A DNA stretch of 64,000 nucleotides from Paguma larvata (lineage: Eukaryota; Chordata; Mammalia; Carnivora; Viverridae), in contig CM057823.1 in the NCBI GenBank assembly GCA_030068075.1, positions 13,240,485 to 13,304,484 of the forward strand, written 5' to 3'. A model generated the notes under the pieces. It worked only from the letters and a program-made list of their open reading frames with translations. It had not been told where the DNA came from and did no database searches. The translations under genes and the position numbers were made by a program. Positions 55,420 through 64,000 of this stretch are shown one piece after another (the first letter of the stretch is position 1; each line of letters starts with the position of its first letter).

Positions 55420-56160
55420 TATTTTGTTTCTCTGAGGTTTTCCTGCTTTAAACTTAAAAAAAAATTTCTTTGAGCCTCTTGTCATAATATTGTTCTAATT
55501 CTCCTCTGTCCTTCTCTTGCCTGTCTAGCCTCTGTTCTCTGACTTTTTCCTTGACTTCTTCTCCCTATCCATTGATTGGGGGGAGGCATTTCTCCTCTCC
55601 ATTCTCCAGTCTTCTTTTTCTGCATGACCTCCATTCTCGTGTCACTTCTTTACAGATGATTCACAAATCTCTACCTTTAACCTAAAGTTCCAGTTTTTCA
55701 GTTGTTTCTTGGATACTTTGAATGTGCTGCTGACATGTCAAAATCTTTGGATTTAAAACCAAACTCATGCTCTTCCCATCCCCAATAACCCATTCTTGTT
55801 ATTTCCCTAATTCTGTCTGGGTTATCATTATTTTTGTCTCAAAATAGAGCTTACAAAATATTAGAGAAATCTTTCATTACCATCAAATTTTTCTGTCCAC
55901 TTTCTCTCTGATTTATCTCTTATTTGCAATCTTATTGTGTATCTTCCTGCTTGTACTGCTCTGTACTTTATGCTTCCTAAGTGGTTTATCTACCCATGGA
56001 TTCACTTTTCTATAACCTATTCCACCCACCAGGTTGAGATTTGCCTATTTAATTCACCAATGCCATGTCATTACCCAGCCTAAAAACTTTAAATGACTAC
56101 CATATATTAACAGGATTCACCCCAACTCCTTATTCACCCAAACTCCTTATTCTGGTACAA
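55420..56160 (+). mobile_element. L2 LINE fragment
   Basis: L2-like text: 'gatgattcacaaatctctac', 'aaaccaaactcatgctcttc', 'cctaaaaactttaaatgact' and 'accccaactccttattcacc'. It ends at a poly(A) run at 56159-56172. Confidence 0.6.
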
Positions 56161-56329
56161 AAAAAAAAAAAAGTCTGGAGAATCCAGTGCTGTTGTTTTG
56201 GGTCTGAATTTTGCTCTATGACTAATTTGTTTTGCGAACATGGTGAAATCACTGGTCACCAGGTAAAAGGTCTCTTTCCTCTAAAATGAGATACTAGCAG
56301 AGGAAAAATAACCAAAAGAGACTTTTGCA

Positions 56330-56990
56330 AAACAGGAGAATCAAATGGCCAATAAAAGGTGAATAGACACTCACTCACAATGAGATATGACTGCATACCG
56401 CCAGAACAGATCAAATAAAAAAGAGGCGATACCATATTTTGACAAGAATATGCATGCAGCAACAGGGATTTTTATAAACTGCTGGTCCATGACTTGCTGA
56501 TGCAAGCAATTCTATTCCTAGGTATATACTCAACAGAAATGTTTTCATATATTCACCAAAGTGCGTGTATAGGCATGTTTACAGTAATACTATTCAAATT
56601 AGCCCAAAACTTGAAGTTACCCCCAAATCATAGGGTGGGTAAATAAATTGCAGCACATTCACAGTTCGAAGAGTATTCAGCAGCAAGCATGAAAAACATG
56701 GATGAATCTCCTAAACATGATCACGGAAGCCCGACACATGAGAGTACCTGCCATATGATTTCGTTTCTAGAATGTGCAAAAACAGGGAAGGCTTATCTGC
56801 GCTGTGGTTACCCTGGGGAGGAGGACACTGAGTGAAGGAGCACAGGCTGCTTCTGTGGTATTGGCAAGTTCTTTCCTTCGGTCTTGGCGCTGGATACATG
56901 GGTGCGTTCAGTTTGTGAGAGTGTGCTGTGCTGCATACCAACGCTATGTGCACTTCTGGTATGTATATTATGTTTTAATAAAAGAGTTTA
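56330..56990 (+). mobile_element. Ancient L1M 3' end
   Basis: Old L1 3' end: 'gtgaatagacactcactcac', 'caattctattcctaggtata', 'gtattcagcagcaagcatga', 'acatggatgaatctcctaaa', 'cctgccatatgatttcgttt' and 'gtggttaccctggggagga'. Highly diverged. Confidence 0.68.
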
Positions 56991-57460
56991 AAGTGACGAC
57001 TCAGGGGAGCTATAAACAATGGGGCAATGAGGTAAATAGCCTCCCCAAGCCTGCTCTCCAAATAATATGAAATAACTTTATATCGACAAAAATTCAATGA
57101 AAACCACTTCTCAATATGAACATAAATAATGCGAACCTGTAGAGTGAATGTGAGTAAAAAGAGAAGAGTCAACATGTATCAGTGCTGTGGCCCGTGTGTT
57201 CCCTTCTCGCATCGTGGGGTTTTGTGGCAAGCAAAGGCTGGCGGACAGAAACTGCGAGACACGCAGGAGGGACTCGAGTGGAGACACCTGTGTGTGAGTT
57301 GGAGCGACCACCAGAACGATTGTATCCACCCTAAACCAGAAAATCCTAGAAAGGTAGCTATATAGATCAGAACATGACAGCAGAGAAGGGATTTCAAAGT
57401 ATTCAGGCCTTACAGGACCAGATAGACTAAAACGAAAAGACCAGATATGCGATTTAAAGG
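56991..57460. other. Unassigned DNA
   Basis: No gene or repeat recognised. Overlapping frames on both strands here include read-through into the neighbouring SINE. Confidence 0.35.
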
Positions 57461-57472
57461 GACAAACTCTAT

Positions 57473-57523
57473 TTTTTAAAAAAAGTTTATTTATTTTGAA
57501 AGAGAGAGGGCAAGTGGGGGAGG

Positions 57524-57563
<40 letters not shown>

Positions 57564-57689
57564 CCCAAGCAGGCTCCACACTGTCAGTGCAGGTATCGAC
57601 ATGGGGCTTGATCCCACCAACATGAGATCATGACCCGAGCCGAGATCAAGAGTTGGCTGCTTAACCAATTGAGCCCCCCAGGCATCCCC
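57473..57689 (-). mobile_element. Felid SINE, antisense copy
   Basis: Reversed SINE with a long (GA)n run at about 57530-57562 and a head ending 'gccccccaggcatcccc'. Flanks acaaactctatttt and cagactatatttt are an imperfect duplication. Confidence 0.9.
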
Positions 57690-57879
57690 AGACTATATTT
57701 TAAAGGAAACGCCTGATTTAAAAGAATACTCTTCTGGGGAAAAAAGCTTCTGGGGGAGAAAAAGAAAAAAGGGGAAGGAAGAATCACCCTTGGGAAATCA
57801 AGTGGTAAAGGGGGAAAAAAGATGAAAAAGGGAGAGCTTTTGTGTCTTATAAGACAAAAGAGAATAAAAAGCTGAAAAC

Positions 57880-57986
57880 TGCTCTTGCTTCGGCTGCACA
57901 TAGACTAAAACTGGAACAACATGGAGAAGATGGGTGTGGCCACTGTGCAAGGATGACACACATATTCACGACGCATTCCAGATTTT
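57880..57986 (+). pseudogene. U6 snRNA pseudogene
   Basis: U6 is the catalytic RNA core of the spliceosome. This copy spans the full U6 length: 5' 'gctcttgcttcggctgcaca', central 'gtgcaaggatgacacacata' and 3' 'gcattccagatttt', followed by an A-rich tail as in retrotransposed copies. The conserved ACAGAGA box is altered to ACATGGAGA near 57919-57927. The AGC triad region reads GGGTG near 57932. No PSE or TATA-like upstream element of a U6 gene is obvious. It is therefore a dead retrocopy. Confidence 0.9.
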
Positions 57987-58378
57987 AAAAAAACAACAAA
58001 AAACTGGAAGGCTCACAATCTCTCCCCCATCACTAAAACAGTCCAACAATCCCCCACTAAAGTACCTGGACGTTTGTAAGCTGAAAAAGAATTAAACCAG
58101 GAATCTTCTAAAATGCTGCAATACCATAAAAATGAACAAAAAGAAAGTAGTTTACAGAGAAATATGTCAGATAATCAGGAAATGAATTTGCATGCAAATC
58201 AACTGACAGAAATTCCCCTCCTGGAAAACAGCCATGAAGCAGAAGAAAATTGTAAGTCTACACTCTCAAAATGAATGAAATATACTGAAACAAGCGTTTG
58301 AGGATATGAAAAACCACTTTAAATCTGAAACCCAAAAACTAAAAGCAGAAATGGACCAAAAAAAAAAACCAAAAGAAA

Positions 58379-58426
58379 AACAACAACAACAACAACAACA
58401 AAAAAAAAAAAAAAAAAAAAAAAAAA
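58379..58426 (+). repeat. (CAA)n and poly(A) run
   Basis: About six CAA units followed by about 26 A residues inside the HAL1-like element, just upstream of the nested SINE. Confidence 0.95.
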
Positions 58427-58460
58427 GGAAAAAGAGAAAGAAAAAGTAAAGGAGAGAGAG

Positions 58461-58670
58461 AAGCACCTGGGTGGCTCAGTCGGTTAAGCATCCCACCTCA
58501 GCTCAGGTCACGATCTCACGGTTCGTGAGTTCGAGCCCCACGTTGGGCTCTGGGCTGACTGCTCAGAGCCTGGAGCCTGCTTTGGATTCTGTGTCTCCTC
58601 TCTTGACCTCTTCCCTACTTGTGTTTTTTTCTGTCTCTTTCTCTCTCAAAATAAATAAACATTAAAAAAA
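58461..58670 (+). mobile_element. Felid SINE nested in HAL1-like element
   Basis: Sense SINE with a very consensus-like body ('gtggctcagtcggttaagca', 'ggttcgtgagttcgagcccc') and tail 'caaaataaataaacattaaa', suggesting a young copy. Confidence 0.94.
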
Positions 58671-59225
58671 CAAGGAGACAGACAAGAGAGAGAGAGAGAG
58701 AGAGGGAGAAGAAAAAGTTAATTAAATTCAGGGAAGAAATGGAAGAAAAAGAGAAAATTATCTCAGAAATGAAAAATAAATTATAAGATGCACAAAAGAG
58801 AATGGACCAAATGAACATTTAATTAAAGGTAGGAAGACAACCAAAGGATGGCAATAAGTAAACAAAAAAGTAAAAAGGTTCAGAAAGTAGTAGAAAAGAA
58901 AGACAGGCAAAGAAAGAATAATATTCATGTTATCTGAGACCCTGAGCAAGAAAAGAAAAACAACGGAACAGATCTAATATTTAAAATTATAATCCAAGGA
59001 AATTTCCAGAAGTAGAAAAAGACCTAAATCAACACATGGAAGGGCTCACCTGTCAAACTTAACCCAGAGCTGTCAGTTCTCAGACATAGCCTGGTCCGAT
59101 ATAGTTCTCAGAAATAAAGGTAAAATCTTCAAGGTCTCTCTCTAGACCAAAAGATCAAATTACTTACAAAGACAAAAGAATTAGACTATCATCAGACTTT
59201 CAAAACCAACATATGAAACAAGGCA

Positions 59226-60054
59226 ACAATGGATATTTTTGTATTCCTACACATATCTCCTTAAGCTTTGTGTTGGGATGCAGTTAATGTTGCTTAGAAA
59301 CACTTTGATCCTTTCCAAGTCTTGCTTTTATAATTTGCCAGGTGGGTCTGGAGCAGTGCTCAGTGCAGGACCAGTAAATTTCCTATTACTGGGATGAGAA
59401 CTCCCTAGAATTTGTCCCTGGGAGGTGGGAAGTAGGGGGGTAGGGGGTGGGAGAGGGGTGCTGCTGGTGGTGGTGGGGTGTTTGTCCAGCTTGGCTGGTG
59501 GGAACAGGGTCTCCTCTCTGCTCTGTGTGAGTGCTTTCTCCCCTAATCCTTTGGAGGATCCTTTCCCTTGTCTTGGGCAGTTCTTCGTTAACCATGCCCT
59601 GATCAGTACTCTGTTGAACACTTGGGGGGACCCTCTGCAGATTTCTGGGGTGCTTTGTGCAGCCCTCTCTGCTCTACCATTCTATCCAATGAACCCTAGT
59701 TGCTTTGATCCCCCCAGACTCTCAGTCCTACCTCAACTCAGAATATCCCCTGGCTCTGCCTCATTCACCCTTCCCCATGCCGTGGCCTGGAAATCCTCCC
59801 AAGGCAGTAAGCCCAGACAATTGTAGGGCTCACCTCACTTGTTTCCTGGTTCTTGGAGATCACTGTCATTCCTTGCCTGATGTTCAGAGTCTTGAAAACT
59901 GTTGTTTCTTGTATTGTTCCAATGTTAATTTTCTGGCTTTGGGAATTATACTATGGCTATGTAAGCTGTTATCAGGGAAAGCTAGGAGAGGACTTCTTTT
60001 TGGCTGTATTCCCATCTCTTTAAAAAGAATATTATAGAGGAAATTCTGATTTGG
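59226..60054. other. Unassigned DNA, partly ancient LINE-like
   Basis: The part 'gatcactgtcattccttgcc' to 'gtcttgaaaactgttgtttc' (about 59858-59910) resembles an old L1-type end. The rest is unassigned and includes a G-rich tract at 59420-59458. Frames of 110 and 133 codons on the plus strand lack domains. Confidence 0.35.
59420..59458 (+). other. Predicted G-quadruplex motif
   Basis: Six runs of three or more G (lengths 3, 3, 6, 5, 3, 4) are separated by loops of one to five bases, which satisfies the usual G3+N1-7 rule with spare runs. It lies in unassigned DNA. Confidence 0.85.
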
Positions 60055-60200
60055 AACAGGCGCAGAGAGGTTTTGGACTTATTAGCTCTGGAAACTTGGA
60101 AATCCACTTAGCTATCTCTGGGCCTCAATGTTCTCATTTGTAAAACACAAATAATAGAACGTAGTCTACATGATATTTGTGAAAAACAATGTTTAATATA
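60055..60200 (+). mobile_element. MIR fragment
   Basis: Sense MIR core: 'agctctggaaacttggaaat', 'gctatctctgggcctcaatg' and 'tctcatttgtaaaacacaaa'. Confidence 0.68.
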
Positions 60201-60527
60201 TATGTTAAAGTATTTTGGCAACCAAAAGATGATGCATGATTTTTCTTAACTTCTGGTTTTATATCTAGAATAAAATGTCCGCAAAATGATTTGCTTTAAA
60301 AAATGAGTAAGCTAGTGAGTCTTTTTTAAAGATAGACATTTTCTTGGAGTATCGGATTGTAGCAAAGTGCTTTGCAAAGATTAAAATTCTCTTCTCTCTG
60401 CTCCTTTTCTTCTTTAGTAAATGAAGAGCTAAGAAATCACTCTAGAAAAATTGATATTAACCACTCCCCTAACTGAGGACAATGAGTATAAACATCTTGA
60501 AAATACTTAGTGTTTCTCTTAGAACAG
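60201..60527. other. Unassigned DNA
   Basis: No gene or repeat recognised. Confidence 0.35.
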
Positions 60528-60656
60528 TAATTAAACTTTGGGTCATAGAATGTTGTCTTCTTTTAGAAAGGCGGGTGAGGCCTCCACAAGAGTTATCAAA
60601 GGTAGAGGTATGACAAACAGCCCTCCTATCCAGGGAAATGGAATGCAATAGAGTTC
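60528..60656 (+). repeat. Inverted duplication, arm A
   Basis: 129 bp, from 'taattaaactttgggtcata' to 'gaatgcaatagagttc', recurs in reverse complement at 61485-61613 with about ten mismatches by eye (roughly 92% identity) and no evident indel. The spacer is about 828 bp. I recognise no known family in it. Confidence 0.92.
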
Positions 60657-61249
60657 CTCATGTTTTAAGGATTAAAAAGAAAACCTGCCAATACTCATGG
60701 TAAATCCTTAGGGATCAAACTGGAAAATATGGGTCCTGGAATCAGCGGGCACACCACGATGGTTGTGGATGTGGGTCACAAGAGCTGAGCGTGTAGAGCC
60801 ATACCTCTGTGGTCCAAAGATGGGGCCTCTGGCCGATCCAGCATTCAGACCGTGGGGTTGTTTCCTGTTGAAGAGCTGTGCTACGAGCTTTATGCTGGAA
60901 TTTGGATCAGAGAGAAATCATCACCAAGTAGATTAGCATCCTCAGTGAACGTGAAGAGTCAGTCTCAGCAGTGACACGGTGGCAGCAAGCCACCGTGTGG
61001 CGTCGGTATATTGGACTGTTCCCACTCTTTTCTTGCCTGACTCTGTGGCTAGACTACTTCCTCCAACCCCAAAAGTTTTGGGATGGCATAAATCCAGCGA
61101 TGTGTTAATAAATAAATATTTAACAACTGGCTCTGTGGGAAGAAAAGGCCCCTATTCATAGCGTTGCCAATCTTTGTGGTGTAAATGCTCCCAGCATGGA
61201 GGATTTCAAGGTGCCCGATGTGGTGTCCCCCAAAATGCTGTTGGGAAGG
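60657..61249. other. Spacer of the inverted duplication, unassigned
   Basis: No gene recognised. It contains a perfect 10 bp hairpin at 60974-60998. The part near 61115-61215 ('aacaactggctctgtgggaa', 'ttgccaatctttgtggtgta') looks like an old dispersed repeat that I cannot name. Confidence 0.35.
60974..60998 (+). repeat. Perfect hairpin, 10 bp stem and 5 nt loop
   Basis: acacggtggc (60974-60983) and gccaccgtgt (60989-60998) are exact reverse complements around the loop agcaa. GC-rich stem. Confidence 0.9.
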
Positions 61250-61712
61250 GGTATGATACTGCCCTACCCCATGCAGTTGAAAATCCATGTAAAACTTTTG
61301 GCTCCCCCAAACTTAATTACTAGTAGCCTACTGTTGACTGGAAGCCTTACTGATAATACAAACAGTTGATTTATACATATTTTGTATGTTATATGTATTA
61401 TATACTGTATTCTTACAGTCAAGTAAGCTAGAGAAAACAAAATGTAAGTAAGAACATCATAAGGAAGAAAAAAATAGAGCAAAGAGCTCTATTGCATTCC
61501 ATTTCCCTGGATAGGGGTGCTGTTTGTCATACCCCTACCTTTGATAACTCTTGCAGAGGCCTCACCCACCCTTCTAAAAGTAGACTACATTCTATGACCC
61601 AAAGTTTAATTTATGGTACTATACTGCATTTATTGGAAAAAAAACCCACATGTAAGTAGATCGGTGCAGTTCAAAACTGTGTTGTTCAAGACTCAATTGT
61701 AATTTATTTATG
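61250..61712. mobile_element. Tigger-like DNA transposon remnant
   Basis: Left part: 'ccatgcagttgaaaatccat', 'taattactagtagcctactg', 'tattttgtatgttatatgta', 'attatatactgtattcttac', 'agtcaagtaagctagagaaa'. It resumes after an insert as 'tactatactgcatttattgg', and its end 'gtgcagttcaaaactgtgtt' to 'gttcaagactcaattgta' resembles the TIR region of a mariner/Tigger-type MITE. The first terminal repeat is not recognisable. Arm B of the inverted duplication interrupts it. Confidence 0.7.
61485..61613 (-). repeat. Inverted duplication, arm B, inserted in Tigger-like element
   Basis: Reverse complement of 60528-60656 at about 92% identity. Its ends coincide, to within a few bases, with the break in the Tigger-like element (after 'aaggaagaaaaaaatag', before 'ttatggtactatactg'). 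It therefore appears as an extra segment within a known repeat. Confidence 0.88.
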
Positions 61713-62984
61713 AATTTACATAATTTAATTTTGGATAATGGCTATAATTTTGGATAATGACAACATCGTTGAAAAATTCCTGAAAACTTAACAGTTAACC
61801 CTCATGAACTGATGAGAGCTAGCTCCAGCACATCACTGGATAAATTTGTGAGGATTTAGGATGGAAGAGGCCTTAAAGTTGAGATAATGGGCTAAAGATA
61901 AAATTGGAAAAATGACAGGTATAATTGTTTTTGTATCCTGGGTTTATATTCATATAGGTTGTACAGTACAGGGTCCCAGATCCCCCAAACCTGAGACAAA
62001 ATAGTGAAAAAAGGACATGGCTTTGAAGAATATAATGACCTCAGAAGTCTAATGTACTTTTTCTTAAGTTCTGAATGTTCAGAGTCCCTGAGCATTTAGA
62101 CAGAGTTGGATTGCCTCCCTCAATGGAATTAGGTCTCTTTATTATCAGAGTTCCTATCCTGTTTATTCAGACTGTTTTTCTATGAAGGAGACATGGCAGT
62201 GCATATTTTTGTTATGGCTAATGTCATTGCTTCCTTAGGACAGTGGCCAGAGAGATAAATTAGCTGACTTGACTGAGCTGGAGCCAGTGACGCATCTGCT
62301 CAAACCCATGTGGTTCTGTTTGTTCCTTCTTTCATTTACTCAACAAAGACCTAGAGCCCCTACTATGTACCAGCCATTGTATTAGTATTAGGAATATAAT
62401 AATGAACACGATGTGAATTGTGGCCTTAAAGGTGCCGGCAGTATCCCATGAATCTCCATTCATCTTGTATGGGAATGAGCACCCCAGGGAAGCAGATATG
62501 AAGTAATGGAAAGGTTTTCACAGTAAAACATTTGGTTTGGGTTGCCGTTGTGGTCCTAGTAGAGTACTGTGTTTTAAATTTTAAGATTGAAATGTCCTAC
62601 CGTCTTCAATATCAGACTTCCCTTTACTCTATCACAGTGACTTTTCTTAAAATGCTACCCTTTCAACCCTGCTGAAGTATTTGGAGCAAGTATGAATTTA
62701 GCTTTTAGAGGTTAGCCAACCAGGCCATAGAGAAGTGAAGCAAAGGGGAAGGAGGCCAATGGTGAGGACTCAGTCTGGAGCACGGAGCCAAGTCTGGGAA
62801 AGGCAGACCCAGACCAGGTGGTGTATGGGGGCCTTGGGCAGTTATGGACCATAGGAGGGGTGCTGGAGCGGTATGAGTTGGATGGGGAGAAAGAACAGAG
62901 AGACTGGTAGTAAATTCGCCCATTTCTCATTGTTGTCTAACCCAGGTTCTTCTTTTGGTTAATTAAGGCAATCTAACACGCTAA
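61713..62984. other. Unassigned DNA
   Basis: About 1.3 kb without a recognised gene. It contains a small direct repeat, attttggataatg, twice between about 61730 and 61762. A faint L2/MIR-like line, 'ctactatgtaccagccattg', lies near 62360-62379. Two 72-codon minus frames near 62705-62930 carry no domain. Confidence 0.35.
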
Positions 62985-63192
62985 TTAAGGTCTGCTTTGA
63001 GTTTTTATTAATAGACTTCATGACCTCTGCCAAATTATGAACCCCTTTGAACCTTAATTTCTTCATGCATGAAATGGGAGTAATAACAACAGGGTACGGA
63101 TTACTGTAATAATTAAATGAGATTGCCTCTATAATGTGCCTAGTATGGTGCCTAATTCACATTATAAGCTCAATAAATATTTGTTCCATTTT
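62985..63192 (+). mobile_element. MIR, sense copy
   Basis: Sense MIR: 'cttcatgacctctgccaaat', 'tgaaccttaatttcttcatg', 'gggagtaataacaacagggt' and terminal 'ataagctcaataaatatttg'. Confidence 0.75.
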
Positions 63193-64000
63193 TTTCTAGA
63201 CATTTAAAAGGACAAGCATTGAGGCATAGAAAGTAGTCTTGAATCCTCCATCTACGTAGATAGTAGCCTCTAGTAGTGATCTATATAAGTAATTATATGG
63301 CTGAAATCAACTGTTCACTTGGCTAGGATTGCAGCTCAGTCAAGTAGCCATTAGCAGAAATGAGTTATCTGCCTTTGCTTCCACTGAAAAGAACATCTTG
63401 ATTGTGGTGCCCTGTGAGTTTCCCAATTAAATATATCTAAGTGATTATTTTCATTAACCTGCTCCTCTATTATCATGGGTTTAAGATGTAGGGAAATAGA
63501 TTTGGACTGAATATAACATAACAGAGATTTTCTAATTATTACTGTTTTCTGAAAGTACAATGCACTGAAATAAGTTCAGAGTCCTGATTGTGTTAAAAAA
63601 GTTGGATTTCCACTTATCCCAAATGGAACAGAAATTTCATCCAAATCGTTTTCCAACTATGATGTTTCTTAGATGCATAATTTGGCATTTATTAATTCCA
63701 CGAGGAGAGTTTGCCTGTCTGTTGAACAGGTCTTCCTGTCAAGTAAAAATTACTATAAATAGCCACTTTTCAGCCTGCCGGTAATATTTTTAGAATGCTT
63801 ATGAAGAATCTAGGTTGTCATCTTTGAAATGTGTGAACTTGGTAAGAAAAAACATTTCTTCAAGTGTTAAGAAAAATTTCTGACGTGTCAATAACTTAGC
63901 CATGGTTAAGCACTTTTGACTTTGCTTCTGATTTATGTCACTTCTGGGGTTACCCAGAAAGTAGGAATAAGATGGTTTGCTTCTCTATAAAAGTTCTACA
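63193..64000. other. Unassigned AT-rich DNA
   Basis: No gene or repeat recognised. Short frames of 64-69 codons have no domain. The window ends here without a recognisable boundary. Confidence 0.35.

Larger units (their letters stand above)
58000..59225 (+). mobile_element. HAL1-like half-LINE (ORF1-only L1 relative)
   Basis: A-rich sequence with ORF1-like but no ORF2-like content. A candidate start, ATGTCAGATAATCAG, lies near 58167; about 35 codons later the frame hits a TGA. Later parts ('aatttccagaagtagaaaaa', 'acatggaagggctcacctgt', 'gaccaaaagatcaaattact', 'caaaagaattagactatcat') match my recollection of HAL1 ORF1. A SINE interrupts it at 58461-58670. The coding content is fully decayed. 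Confidence 0.62.

Noticed and set aside
57880..57986. Functional U6 snRNA gene
   Set aside because: The ACAGAGA box and AGC triad are mutated, no snRNA-type upstream promoter is obvious, and the A-rich 3' end indicates a retrocopy.
1..64000. CRISPR array, bacterial operon or phage-type defence system
   Set aside because: No spaced identical repeats, ribosome binding sites or compact gene runs are present. The window is mammalian repeat-rich DNA.

Overview
This window looks like mammalian nuclear DNA from a cat-like carnivore (Feliformia, most likely Felidae). About 29 copies of a roughly 200 bp tRNA-derived SINE carry the felid-type head (GGGGCGCCTGGGTGGCTCAG), an A box, a B box (GTTCGAGCCCC), a CT-rich stretch and an AATAAATAAA/poly(A) tail. 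Carnivore-type L1 elements, one nearly full length with a CpG-rich 5'UTR, support this. Older mammal-wide repeats (MIR, L2, MLT1-type LTRs, L1M, HAL1, a Tigger-like transposon) fill much of the rest. I recognise no host protein-coding exon. The longer open frames are L1 ORF1/ORF2 remnants, SINE read-through, simple-repeat frames or chance frames. The window is best read as intergenic or deep intronic DNA.

Layout. 1-3.2 kb: mostly unassigned DNA with two SINEs, a MIR and a 19-bp-stem hairpin. 3.2-4.0 kb: old L1M 3' ends (+). 4.0-10.65 kb: near full-length felid L1 (-) with dead ORF1 and ORF2 and a CpG-rich 5'UTR containing CTCF-like and NRF1-like motifs. 10.65-11.25 kb: older L1M 3' end (+). 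11.4-11.9 kb: CpG-rich LTR-like segment. 11.94-14.93 kb: a SINE split by a young 5'-truncated L1 (-). 14.9-19.1 kb: unassigned DNA with three SINEs and a triple CCAAT cluster. 19.17-21.22 kb: a second 5'-truncated L1 (-) with a perfect 12 bp target-site duplication (TSD). 21.36-22.06 kb: three SINEs stacked at one target. 22-31.4 kb: SINEs, MIRs, MLT1-type LTRs and an interrupted L1M. 31.9-36.97 kb: two long polypyrimidine tracts, one being a hugely expanded SINE tail inside an MLT1 LTR. 37.4-39 kb: two L2 copies. 40.5-45 kb: an ancient L1M (-) with duplicated 3'UTR and a degenerate tandem-repeat 5'UTR. 45-57 kb: unassigned DNA with L2, MIR, L1M and SINEs. 57.9-59.2 kb: a U6 snRNA pseudogene followed by HAL1-like sequence. 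59.3-61.7 kb: a G-quadruplex motif and a 129 bp inverted duplication, one arm of which interrupts a Tigger-like element. 61.7-64 kb: largely unassigned, with one MIR.

The most unusual structure is the inverted duplication at 60528-60656 / 61485-61613 (about 92% identical by eye). It is explained neither by the Tigger element it interrupts nor by any family I recognise. Repeat family names come from remembered consensus patterns, not from a search, so ancient-family names and edges are approximate. TSD coordinates were read directly from the sequence.
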